Shown one piece after another: positions 1 through 10,865 of a stretch of DNA of 64,000 bases. This DNA comes from Apostichopus japonicus (lineage: Eukaryota > Echinodermata > Holothuroidea > Aspidochirotida > Stichopodidae). The notes below the pieces were generated by a model. That model ran no database searches. It worked only from the letters and a program-made list of their open reading frames with translations, and was not told the origin of the DNA. Each line of letters opens with the position of its first letter. Position 1 is the first letter of the stretch. A program made the position numbers and the translations under genes. Where the stretch lies: assembly GCF_037975245.1 (NCBI RefSeq), contig NC_092579.1, positions 6,571,001 through 6,635,000 of the forward strand, given 5' to 3'.

Positions 1-843
1 TGAAGACCATTTATTGAAGTCAATGAATATTAGTGAATGTGCTTACAGTACTCTACCTTCTTGAGATAATGATAAGTTAAAGCAGTATGATGTTAAAATT
101 TTGGAGTATCCAAAAATTTTAAAAGATTGAGGGGGATGTTATGAAATAGTGATGCCATCTCTTTGATGTTACCGAAACACTCCATCGAGACACCATACGG
201 GCCTCTTATGTATTTATCTAGGTCATGGATTCAGTTTTCCCACGAGAAGTTTTTAACTATCTTATTGAATCTTGTTACAGGGCCTTTTCCCAAAATAGAT
301 TCCATTATGTCTGTGGAACATTCGAGAAGGTTCTCTCACGTGGTATGGAAGTTTCCATAGAAAGGGAATGGACTTCCAAACTCCCAACCAATCAGGGCAG
401 ATCAGTGCCAGCGCACTTATTTTTATATCGTTAAGTTAATACAGGATGGTCAGGTTATTGGCTGCCTACTGATTGTGCGCAGAGGGATTTTATAGAAGTA
501 AGGTATAAAAGGAAAAGGGGGCCGCAAGATTCTCCACTTGGTCAGCAAATTTATCACTCCGCCGAAGGTTCATCACTCTATCTAATTGCTTAATTGACGG
601 AGTCAAGTCAAGTCAAATCATTGTAATTTAGTTTTATTTGTAAAGAGAATCGACAGAGAAGAAATTATATACCGAATCAATAATCAAATCCTATCTCGTC
701 AAATTGTTTTTCTGTGAACTCATTGTTTTCGCCCGTTCGAGACATCTCCTGAAGAAGCATAAATACGGCATCAAGATATCCCAGTACCTTTCTATCGCGA
801 GTCCCGATATAGTTTTACTATCGGAGGAGCCGGGCTCGTCACA
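1..843 (+). mobile_element. Right-hand end of an LTR retrotransposon with complete 3' LTR
   Basis: Positions 1-136 are the last internal bases of an element whose body lies outside the window. They end in a polypurine tract (TTGAGGGGGA, about 127-136). The LTR runs from TGTTATGAAA (137) to a terminal CA (843), about 707 bp, and has a TATAAAA box at 504-510. Neither the target duplication nor coding domains can be seen here. The TTGAGGGGGA tract suggests Ty1/copia kin, but that is weak. The LTR ends within about 10 bp of the point where unit 1 becomes alignable with unit 2, and unit 2 has no such LTR, so this insertion is specific to unit 1. Confidence 0.6.
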
Positions 844-3280
844 ATATTACATTATTTTCTAACAGATACATTTATATAGCATGTCTTCCGTGTTAACAAT
901 ATTTGAGGGCATTTCTATCGTGAGAAAAAAAACTCATACTAAGTTTTAACAATGTGATGTCAAATAGACGACTACAGAAACCAGATCAAGGTTTATAAAT
1001 TAATGGTTAATTACTAATGAAGAGAGATCGAAGGAAATAGACGAGGTTGAGAAAATTTCAAGTAAGTCACTGATTATTTTTTTTGTGTTTTATACTTCTG
1101 CTATGCAGACACCAAATGAGTTACCCATAAATTATGTCTATCGACACGTTTTAAAGACACCAGTTTATACAGACCCGTTGCTTAATTGAATATTCGATAT
1201 AATATTTAAAGTAAAACGGGGGCATAACAAGTAACCCATATGATGAGTAATGTTGTACTTAAAAAGTACTCGTCAGTACTCGAGTATATTTTAGGATATA
1301 CTTGATGCTCGCACTTGATGAAAACTACCCGGATGCTAAAGTACTTGCTTACTTGTACTCGATTTAAACTACCTGGTAATCGCTCAGGACGAGTAGAACT
1401 ACTTATCGAGTACTTACATAATAACGCATTTGTGTCAAACTGCGTGACGTACGTTACATCAGGAAGCCGTATAATTTTTATTAGTACTCATATTACTGTA
1501 GTCCTACACTCTTAAGTCTCTACCCCAGTAGTTTATCATACATATAGCATAATTAATCACCAGGTAAGGATAGGCTGTACGACGATGAAGCATGTATAGC
1601 TGATTTATGTCATCTTGCTAGCGTATACGAAACAATTTATGGGCATGCTTGAAGTAGAACTATATCAAATTTATCAATCTTGTGCATGTACATGTCAAGA
1701 CGTCACCTGCTACTGCATGCCACCTTCACATTCCAAATATCGGAAAATTTCTGAAATCAGAGAAACATTCTGACAACAACAACAAGATTTGGGCATTTCC
1801 ATTACACACAACTGTTACATCATTTGATTAGAATGGCCATCGGGGATCAGTCATAATTACGAGCTGCTTTTTTGATTTGATAAATCCCAAAGAATTAAAA
1901 AGTATTCGAATGACAAAAGTACTCGTGTACTCGATATAGTCGGACTCGAAAATGCTGTATTCAGTCAATGATAATCGGTATTTGGAACCCTCAAGTACTG
2001 GGAAATACTCGATATTCGGATGAAAGTACTTGACTACAACAGTAATGATCTGCGTGGGACACGGTGTAGCCCGGCTTAACTAGGTTGATCAAACTACGTG
2101 GTGCTATAGATAGAGAAACATCAAAGTGCTGAGCTTTTAATGCGAAAAGCGTAAATTATCACCTGTAATCTTAGTATCGTTTCGATCCAAGTCGTAAAAT
2201 AGCAAGATTTACGGATTAAAGCAACCTAGACACTCTCTCACCTTCTGCTATACAGCTAACTGATACATAGCGCTATTACATTTGAATATAGTATAGCCAG
2301 TAGTCACACGCTGAAATAATTTCTAATTTACCGCAATCATTTTCATTTCAGAACTGCTAGTATGAATTTGTAGGAAAATGTTCAGATATTGGTTGAAACT
2401 TATATTTATAGTACTTGCTAATAATCAACACAACACTCACGAGATGCTGTGTTGTGTATTAAAGATGATACTTTAGATTTGACATTTCAGTCGTTTTAGT
2501 CTAAATAGAAATATATAACGGTAGTTAATTAAAGCTATCTAAAGTTTGTAAGAAATATAAATGTAAACCTTTGCATATTTAAGTTTCGTTAAATTGTAAC
2601 ATATATTTGAGTGATAAAATCCTAAGGAAATAATGTTTCTTCCTCTTCTTCCATATAAATCAATGATTGCGCTTCTCCCATAATAAAACTAAACCGGAAC
2701 TTATAAACCAGCAATTGTCTTTAAAAAATTGTTCTTTGCATTACCCTCTGTTAAACATATCACAAATTTCATGGTGCATAGTAAAGATACGGTAACAGTA
2801 TAAAAAAAGGAATATTTATTCCTATAACGTGATGGGGGCGAATATGGTCTGCAAGTTTTCTTCTACCCATTGTAATGTTACCATTGTATGTTTTCATTGC
2901 AGACATTAATTTTGGCCGACTAGAAAACAAGGATCAAACAGTTCAGCTGCAGAAGGGCTACTTTTTGCAGAGATGGAAAAGAGGAACATTGATATGTTTT
3001 GTCTACAGAATATTCTTTAACATTTATCCTTCTGATTTGAATGCAACAGCGTTAACTTCATTCTAGCCCACCCTGTATTACAGTGACTATAGTCATCAGA
3101 CCGTGACAACTCTTCAAAGCATATGTGTAAACTATACTTAATATCGTCATGGTTCATGGAACTTATCACGCACTTTTAATGCAGTATTATCAAGTATAGA
3201 CTTGTCGTCAATTCGATGTTATACTGTTTATATCTATGTAGTCATCATTTTATGTTTGCTGTTGAAAACTCATCAGAATC
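844..3280. other. Upstream region of the unit 1 adaptor gene, no gene found
   Basis: The sequence is nearly identical to 21747-24173 in unit 2. No supported coding gene is seen; the short open frames here start at non-ATG codons or lack any domain. Between about 1257 and 2035 the motif GTACTCG and variants (AGTACT, ACTCGA) recur in both orientations, which may mark an old degraded repeat. The stretch 3080-3280 probably contains the promoter and 5' UTR of the adaptor gene, but I cannot place a start site. Confidence 0.5.
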
Positions 3281-3775
3281 ATGGCAGATGTGATTATCTT
3301 AGCTTTTCTCTTTGGTATTGTCGTGGTGTCAATGACAACCATATTCATCGTCGCGTGTTATACATGCCGCGTCATCTCAGCGTTCTCTCGAGCTGCTGGC
3401 TGTCGTCAAACAGTTCACTGTCACGTGGAATCATCGAGACCGGAAGTCGGCCTGTCGTCATCACCATCCACTGTTAATTATAGCAGGACGATATATGTTG
3501 ATAACCACTCAGTGTCCATTAAAACTGAGTTCTACCCACAAAAAGATCGAACCGCGTTTCGCTCTACAAGCAATGGCTTCTCGAAACAAAATGGCCAACA
3601 GGGAGCAGCTTTCAGCAATGTTATATACGAATTAGAATCGGAAAGAAACAGCAACAGAGCGGAGGTTGAAGTTCTAACTGCTTCGGATCCTGAAAGCAAA
3701 GACAAAAACCACGACTATGAGAATACAAGGAGAAAAATTTACGAGAATGTTTCATTTCCCACCAGAGAATTCTAA
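3281..3775 (+). CDS. LAT-like transmembrane adaptor protein, unit 1 copy (164 aa)
   Basis: This encodes a probable type III single-pass adaptor. Seen directly: a five-residue N-terminus (MADVI), a hydrophobic helix at about residues 4-25, a juxtamembrane C26-Y-T-C29 followed by C41 and C47, then a polar tail. Tail tyrosines lie in TIYVD (Y72), IYELE (Y116), DYENT (Y146) and IYENV (Y154). Known for vertebrate LAT/NTAL adaptors: a tiny exterior, a CxxC palmitoylation motif below the membrane and pYxN sites for the Grb2 SH2 domain. I infer a similar docking role at the plasma membrane, perhaps downstream of the neighbouring LRR receptors. The ATG has a strong context (A at -3, G at +4). The last segment is repeated downstream at 3954-4058. 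Convergent architecture rather than orthology to LAT is quite possible. Confidence 0.7.
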   Translation: MADVIILAFLFGIVVVSMTTIFIVACYTCRVISAFSRAAGCRQTVHCHVESSRPEVGLSSSPSTVNYSRTIYVDNHSVSIKTEFYPQKDRTAFRSTSNGFSKQNGQQGAAFSNVIYELESERNSNRAEVEVLTASDPESKDKNHDYENTRRKIYENVSFPTREF

Positions 3776-3953
3776 TCTGTAGAAACCTGAAAGTATACTT
3801 TAAACAATTGAAAAAGACAAATATGTGTTTGGTTAGAACGGGACTTCCGGCTTACAAGCCATCATTGAATCGAATTATTTTCCAGCCAAAAAAAATCTTG
3901 GCTCTATTCGTTTTTTTTTTCTATAATTACCATGTTACATTTATGTTGTTCAG

Positions 3954-4058
3954 TTGCTAACTGCCTCGGACCCTGAAAGCAAAGACAGAAACCGCGACTA
4001 TGAAAATGCAATACGAAAACTTTACGAGAATGTTTCATTACCAACGACAAGAATCTAA
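3954..4058 (+). other. Duplicated terminal coding segment of the adaptor gene, candidate alternative last exon
   Basis: A 35-codon segment (34 residues plus stop) follows an acceptor-like tract ending TTGTTCAG. It repeats the C-terminus of the preceding gene: LLTASDPESKDRNRDYEN, then IRKLYENVSL, then TTRI and a stop. It preserves both YEN motifs. Splicing from GAG|GTTGAAG at 3664/3665 to 3954 would keep the frame (phase 0 to phase 0) and swap the last 36 residues. The donor is weak, so this may instead be an inert partial duplication. The same arrangement is kept in unit 2 at 24852-24956. Confidence 0.5.
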
Positions 4059-7048
4059 TCTGTTGAAACTTATATGTAATTCATATGTAACATTCCAGAA
4101 TGCAAAATAGCTAATGGAGATCCAATATTGGAATGTAGCCCATGATGAAAGAAGGGAACGCAAGCTTGTAGTTTTGAAAAAAAAGAAGCTTAAGAATACT
4201 TTGTGTTAGATTGATTGGTTATAATTAACTGTACATAAAAGTTCGATGAATTCTGTACAGCGTCTATTTGGTACTTTAATTCAATTCTTGAATGTCTAAT
4301 TTTAAGATAAGTCGAAATAGCGTTTGAAACAATCGAAGCTTTATTGTATTGATTGGAGGATCATCAGCTTGTGAACACGACTGTCTGTCCTTTACGCCAA
4401 CCGTTCTACAGTATTATGCATATTCATGACATTTTAATGAAAAACTTACATATGCATTTCTACTTAGAGACATATGCAATATGATAGCGTAATGCTTGTA
4501 TCACAATGAAACATAGCATTATGTCTGAAACCTTCATTTCTACATAGGTGCATAGGATATAGTTTTCCTCTAATGACAATATGGCTGTAGGATTTAAAAA
4601 ACTAATTTTACGGAGACGTATGCAAAGCATATCTTACAAATTATTTTTGTAGTAAAATATAATGATTTCCTTGTGTGATGCAATTCATGGGTTAACAATG
4701 GCATGCTTTTGAGGTTTGAACTAAAGATATAACCTGTCACTCTGCTTTCATTGTTAACTACTTGAATTTATGAATACTAATGAGAAAGTAACTTTGTCGC
4801 CATCAGGGCAATTTCACTTTCGACAGGAAAAAACAAAACGAAAGCTTTACTTGACCAGGAAGTATACATACCCAATGCATAGTTTAGAACCCGTGTTGTT
4901 TAACGTGCAAAACATGCCTATTCATGCGAATAATGATATAAGGCGCAATAAATTATACATACTGTAGCACTTGAAATGCTTCGTTGGGAGAACTGAATTC
5001 CATAGAGAACTGCCATCGTGGACTCGAATTTGAAAAGAGCATTGAACATTAATACAGATAAACTGGAATTGATTTTGATATAACACCTATACGAGTTACA
5101 ATACAAGTTATCGGTAAGTAACCTTTATACATTGCAGCACGATTACAAGATCTAATCGATTCGAAATTTACTTTTTTTCTATATATGTTTAGTTTTAGTA
5201 TCTAACGGACACGTAATGCTTCAACTCACCTAACATCACCATGATTAAATAGCTACAGTCCTTGCGGAAGGGGACAAAGTTTAAGAGTGGATCGTATTGC
5301 TTGACTTTCGTGCTCCTGTAGGCTCTGTGTCTTGTGTAAATTTGTCTTCCTGAATACCTTGTTTTAAAACGTTTCAAGGTAATATTACCATACTATTTTG
5401 TTTACACTACAAATACACTGTAATCAAACCTTAACGGCGGGCGATTAAAGTGGCCGGCTGATTATGTGGGGGGGGGGGGGATTCAAAATCCCCCGACTGA
5501 CTTAGGTAGGGCTGAACTTTGCGAAAGGGCCAGAGGCGAATGAAGAATTTTATAAAGAAGAATGTGATTCCCTAACATCCTTGCTTCCGACTCCAATGTA
5601 GAGTGGTGTCGGGGATCTTCCCTCAGAAGAAAATATATTACTTCAAGTGCTGCATTGTGAGACATATATAGACTATTAGTTAAGTGTTTATAAGTAGCAT
5701 TAAATGCCCGTCTTTGCCATTGAATAGTCTAGCTAAAAATGTAAAGCGTAACCAAAAGGTAACCAGAGATCCCTTTCTCTGACGATAGGAGATTCTACTA
5801 TTCCTTTGCGCACTGGTTTTACTTTCGATCAGAAGTTGGTACTAATTTATGCAATATTAAAGAAACACTTTGATTACCTGATATATGAACATAAAATGGT
5901 AAGTGTACGACGTCAGATATAGCTGTCATGGTATTATTAATACAACAGTTAATGTACAATTACAATAGTGATCTGGGATCAACCATTTTCTTATAGGGTG
6001 AGGGATAAGATGTTTTGCCGTACTGGGTAGGCGTTTATGTAGAAGAGCTTCCTCTCTCCCATGCAGTAACTTTCGATCAAATGGAGGTTGCTAATATGCA
6101 AATTGATACTATAGTTTGCAACTTTTGAAGCAATGTGGAACTCAGAATTTTCACTTTGATATCTTCATGGAGAAGGGTTTAAGCAGGTATGCGATTCCCT
6201 TTCAAGAAATTTTGATAACACGGAGGTTGCTAAGACGCAAAATAGAGCTATGTGTTACAAAGTTTTACACAATAGAATTTTTTTTTTTTGCATTTGGCGT
6301 TGTATTGGCCTATTTCTAATTTATTAGTAATATTCTGTCTGTCTATGGGGGAGGGGATCTTTATTTCTTCAGTGGAGGAGCTGGGGTGGGAAAAAACTCT
6401 AGAATCATTCATCATAATAACCATGTAAGCATGTCTCATCCTCGCAAACGATGGTTTCATCTCTGAGAAGAAAACTGTTATTCAAGCAGACTAATATATA
6501 AATACAGAGGAATTAACGTACATTAAGTACTGCAACCAAATATACCAGAAAGTTAAATTGAAAAATTTAAATCAGCATGCATTTGGTTACAAATCGTCTA
6601 AACATTTATTTGGGCCATTCACTTGATCAAAATCTCCAAGGGAGTACGGTAAAAAACAAAATTGAGATTGAATTAACCGCATGATGATATTCTGAATTCA
6701 ATGCGATATTCGAAAGTAAAATACAACTACCAATATTGTGAATTTGTTAAAACTATATTAAATGTTGTGTTATCAGATATTTTGCTGTGTCATTCATGTT
6801 CTGTATTACTATTCTGCGTTACTATTCACAAATATCAATATTAACTTTAGTTGCATTAATTACTTATGATGCATGAAGTAATAAGGAAAAGATGGTTATA
6901 ATGTAACACAATAACACAATTCTTGTTATATTTAATTGTCCTTATAATGTCCCCATAGTACTTCAGCTGTCGTGACCGTGACATTCATGTGTCCCTCAAG
7001 ACAGTAACTGCTAAAAAATGGTATTTTTCTTCTGATTTCTCTACAGCT
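4059..7048. other. Intergenic region between adaptor and LRR1
   Basis: This aligns with 24957-28370 of unit 2 and holds no supported gene. It has a G13 run at 5468-5480. At about 6516 it carries the uninterrupted target site (AAGTACTGCAACC) into which unit 2 received a 462-bp element. The last bases before LRR1 form a good splice acceptor (TTTCTCTACAG, ending 7046), so LRR1 probably has an upstream non-coding exon in this stretch. I could not locate it, and no TATA/initiator pair like that of the class II genes was found. Confidence 0.5.
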
Positions 7049-9535
7049 ATGGGAGCTGTCTTTCATGTGTTAATCCTACTTGCGTTCTTCTCCATTACCA
7101 TCTTCGGTAGATGTCCGGATCACTCTCAGGAGACGCTTTGTTCATCCTGTGAGAATAACACAGCAGATTGCAGTCACAGATGTATAGGAAACTCACCGTA
7201 TTCTAAGAATTACTTGACACAAATGTGCCCTGGTAGAGGATCAGAAATTTACAACATTGATCTTTCCTTTAATAAATTAATCCGTTTTGAATGCCCCGTT
7301 GATGGTCATGGCGTTAAATCATTAAACATATCACATAATAACGTTACCGTCAACAATTGTTCAAACTGGGAACGTTATTGTGAAAACTTTTTTCGTCGCT
7401 TACGAACAATAGATCTAAGCTATAACAGAATACAACAAACTTGCAACGCTTCTGCTTTTGGTTTCTTCAAGTTGGAAAGCGTGAATTTAAGTCACAACGA
7501 GATAAAATCTTTGGAAAATCTTCCTTTTGTGACCTCAGCCAAAAGACTGCAAACCCTTGATGTAAGTCACAATATGATAACATGTATACCATCAACATTT
7601 TTCATAGAGAGACAGAATCTTATTAAAGTTGATCTTCGCTTCAATTCCATTCAAAAGATCGCATTACACATTGATATCTCCGACCAACGGTTGTGTGATT
7701 CAGACAACCAGTTATCTATAATCCTTTCGGACAATATTTTAAGCAAATTAGACGTCTCGCTTATAAATGAAAATAACTTAACTTGTCAAGAGTTGCAAAA
7801 TCAAACTCTATGCGAAGGTACTTTGGAATTTCTTTATAACAACTCGAAGAACAGGAGTTGTAACTTAACGTCAGACATTGTAAAGAGCGCCATCACTCCT
7901 TCAAGCATAGGAAATGAGATGGAATGTAATTGCCAAGGTAATATATGCGAACAGAATGGAAGCACTATACTACAGCCTACATATAACGTGTCCTGCATAA
8001 GTACAAATGCACCACTTATGACCACAGATACAGCTCATGAGAGGGGAACTACATTTTCCCTTATCCCTCAATCAGATGAAACTATTGTAACCAATCCGGT
8101 CCTGACAACCACCAAAGAATTAGAACTAGGGGAACGTTCACCTCATTCGCAAACGCATCCAGCATTCCCTGCCAGTAACTCGCAAACGCATCCAGCAGTC
8201 CCTGCCAGTAACTCGCCAAAGATAGATATGCTTTTCCTCCTTATCCCGATAGCAGCTGTTGTATTGATAACGTGTATATTTTCAGTATGCGTGGTTAGGT
8301 ACCTATCACAATTAGCATCGTACACTCTGTCGTCGAATGCAGTAACAAACAGGCAACAAATGGTACCAGAAAGGCCACCAAAATTACCGAAAAAGAGGAA
8401 ATCTTCTGGAAAACGACTGTCTTCAAAGTTTTACAGATCTACAACAACTAAGGAAGACGTTTCGATATCTCCTATCAATGGCAATGTATTCACTTTAAGG
8501 CCTCTTCCTTCGGTACCATCGATGGGGAATACAACAATGATTACAACAACCGAGGAACAAAATTCGTCTGTGAAATGGCAGCATTCTTCTAAAACTGGCC
8601 ATTCATTCAAGAAGATTGACCATCTAGCTTCTACGCAAATATCATGCAGCTATGAAGATGACGTAACACTAGATAGAAAAGAAAATATTCCCAATGGAAC
8701 AAGAACGGCTAGTTTTTACAAGGAATTTTCTAAATCAAGTATAAGACAAAAGAAGGAAATGAAACGAACTCAATACACGTGGTCATGTGACACGAAACAA
8801 GAAGAATCACCAATTGTCCCTCCAAAGTTGAAGAATACTCGGCCTGTTTCGCCAAATGATGCTCATCTCTCATCTCCAACTGTTTTATTGGATGATCAAT
8901 ATGAAAGGAATGAGCAAATTGAAATGAAGGAACTGTCATCAATCGAAGCTAAATCAACAAACAACGTTTACCAACGTACTATACCTTATTCTAGGTATTC
9001 ATATGCGTTTAGGGAACAGGGGGTTAAACAGCTTGCAAAAGGTGGGAGAAAGGTTGTTTCTTGCATAGTTCTAGATGAACAAATTGCAGGAGAAGTGCGA
9101 GACGTTTCGAATACGAAACGACCCTTGAGCATGTCTAATCCTTTTACATTTAATACGTCTAGAGCAGACAATGACAACAGATTGGACATACCAAAATCAT
9201 CTACTGTAGATAGCAATACTCCCAAAGAACAAACTTGCAAAGTGGAAACGGTTACTAATGGAGGTGAAAATGAAATCATATGTGCAAACAAGAAGTACAA
9301 AATGGACATGAATGCTACAGATGAGGAAGACAGAGGGACACATTTGTCAGATGGTGTCAGCGAGGGAGCTTTGGGGACGAGAAACACTTTGGTGGTTAAC
9401 GTTGATGTACATCCATGTCCAAGTTCCAGTTCGGAAATGATGGCCTATCCTAAGACAATTTCACATAATGCTAAATTTCTAGATCCAAACAAATTTTCTA
9501 AGCTAAGTAAGAAATATGAAAAAGGGACGATATAA
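7049..9535 (+). CDS. LRR1: leucine-rich-repeat transmembrane receptor, class I tail (828 aa)
   Basis: I chose the ATG at 7049, two bases after a splice-acceptor motif, because it begins a clean signal peptide (residues 1-20) and all six paralogues start there. A Cys-rich N-cap follows (C22, C31, C34, C41, C45, C60), then about six LRRs (for example LRTIDLSYNRI, LQTLDVSHNMI), many N-glycosylation sequons and a second Cys-rich region (ECNCQGNICEQ). A stalk contains an 11-residue repeat, SQTHPAFPASN, twice. One membrane helix spans about residues 395-417. The roughly 400-residue cytoplasmic tail is basic near the membrane and holds SH3-ligand motifs: PPKLPKKR, RPLPSVP and IVPPKLK. No TIR, death or kinase domain is visible. 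An innate recognition receptor signalling through recruited SH3 proteins is an inference. LRR3 shares this tail; LRR2 shares the N-terminal ectodomain. Confidence 0.9.
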   Translation: MGAVFHVLILLAFFSITIFGRCPDHSQETLCSSCENNTADCSHRCIGNSPYSKNYLTQMCPGRGSEIYNIDLSFNKLIRFECPVDGHGVKSLNISHNNVTVNNCSNWERYCENFFRRLRTIDLSYNRIQQTCNASAFGFFKLESVNLSHNEIKSLENLPFVTSAKRLQTLDVSHNMITCIPSTFFIERQNLIKVDLRFNSIQKIALHIDISDQRLCDSDNQLSIILSDNILSKLDVSLINENNLTCQELQNQTLCEGTLEFLYNNSKNRSCNLTSDIVKSAITPSSIGNEMECNCQGNICEQNGSTILQPTYNVSCISTNAPLMTTDTAHERGTTFSLIPQSDETIVTNPVLTTTKELELGERSPHSQTHPAFPASNSQTHPAVPASNSPKIDMLFLLIPIAAVVLITCIFSVCVVRYLSQLASYTLSSNAVTNRQQMVPERPPKLPKKRKSSGKRLSSKFYRSTTTKEDVSISPINGNVFTLRPLPSVPSMGNTTMITTTEEQNSSVKWQHSSKTGHSFKKIDHLASTQISCSYEDDVTLDRKENIPNGTRTASFYKEFSKSSIRQKKEMKRTQYTWSCDTKQEESPIVPPKLKNTRPVSPNDAHLSSPTVLLDDQYERNEQIEMKELSSIEAKSTNNVYQRTIPYSRYSYAFREQGVKQLAKGGRKVVSCIVLDEQIAGEVRDVSNTKRPLSMSNPFTFNTSRADNDNRLDIPKSSTVDSNTPKEQTCKVETVTNGGENEIICANKKYKMDMNATDEEDRGTHLSDGVSEGALGTRNTLVVNVDVHPCPSSSSEMMAYPKTISHNAKFLDPNKFSKLSKKYEKGTI
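8147..8212 (+). repeat. 33-bp tandem repeat (two copies) in the LRR1 stalk
   Basis: Two in-frame copies encode SQTH-PA-F/V-PASN just outside the membrane. The corresponding region of LRR3 is absent, leaving a much shorter stalk, so this is a length polymorphism between paralogues. Confidence 0.85.
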
Positions 9536-10865
9536 CCAAAGGAGAGGCATTTTTTAGTTGCCGGTACATCCAATAGTTGCAATTAATGTATTTTATTATT
9601 AGTTTTGAATGCGATACAAAAAGTTATGAACACAACTTTTAAATAGTATTGAATTTAGATTAAACTTTAAAATGCGCATATTTTTTTTTAGCAAATGCAA
9701 TAGGTACTATAGTTATTTGAGATCTTAAACAACAATGTACTGACGATATTCATATAATCAATATACCGTTAATGGCGTAAAGTTGACATACCCAAGACAT
9801 TTACAGATAAGGTTGCAACTATATGTATGCAAACTTACTATTTATATTCTTAGGGTTCGTAAAGTTTACCTTTCAACTCCAGATTATAACAAACCATTGT
9901 GCTAACTCGTTCACAAGATTTGTGCCTTACAAGATGAAGAAAGCCAATTTATGTTAACATCAGTATTGTACTCATCGGGTGAGGTGGGGGGGGGGGGGGG
10001 GGAGTGATTCCCACCCTCATCGGCAGCCAGGCAAATCACCCATGGATATTTTTTACATTCATTCGAGAAAGAGCTTCTTCAGGACCAGGACGCACCGAGG
10101 CTCAGATCTATGGGTGCGGTGTTCCTCTCCTTTTCAACTTTACACACGAGTACAAAGGTATTAATTAGTACACTCCTGCGTTTAAACTTAACTAAAGACC
10201 CAATTTATTACCCGAATATGCCTCAGAATCCAATATTTGACGCCTCCTTTGGGGTTTCCATAAAGATTCATGTCCATAATCTAAATCGTGTTAAAATCAC
10301 TTTAGGTCTATGCTATTAATATTCTATGGACATAATGAAACAAGAATTATCATGATGTTCCATTTATTGTTGTAGTTTATAATATCAAATAGAGATCACA
10401 TTTATTTATGTTATATAAGTAATGTATATACCCTAAATATGTTGTAACAAAATGAATGCCTGTGATAGTTATATAAAAGTAACGGAAATTTATTTAGGAA
10501 TCATTATTAACAATATAAAATATGTGATACCTGATTGGTTTATGGAAACATGTAAAGTGTTTACTTAGCAACTTAAAAGCCGGTAAATTCAAGCGTAAGG
10601 AAAGGAATATTTTATCTGCATGTACTGAGTGTAATTATTGTTCAACAGTCAACATTTAACAGTGGGCATGAACTTAATACTGCTCTCGCTTTTGATGTTG
10701 AACGGTCATGTATTTAATGTACCATGATCTCAGTGATAGAAGTACTATAGAAGACAGTAGAAGGTAAGTGAAAATAATTCTGACATAAACACTTGATAAA
10801 GACGTTAAGTCTCCATTTATAAGTATCATGTTAACCATAAAATGAATAAAACCATTGAGAGTAAT
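9536..10865. other. 3' flank of LRR1, no gene
   Basis: This aligns with 30771-32014 in unit 2. It contains a G17 run at 9986-10002. A block at about 10296-10790 occurs again after LRR2 (18800-19290) and after LRR3 (31465-31930). The 3' UTR of LRR1 must lie at the left end, but no clear AATAAA was recognised close to the stop. The short open frames across the G-run are low-complexity artefacts. Confidence 0.5.

Noticed and set aside
3202-3477. A 91-codon open frame overlapping the adaptor start in another frame, also present in unit 2
   Set aside because: It begins at TTG rather than ATG, and conservation is explained by the overlap with the adaptor and the recent duplication.
7049-9535. Toll-like receptor identity
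   Set aside because: The ectodomain is LRR-based, but no TIR domain follows the membrane helix in any of the six genes.
9979-10164. Short open frame starting in the G17 run
   Set aside because: It is poly-G low complexity and not preserved in the unit 2 counterpart.
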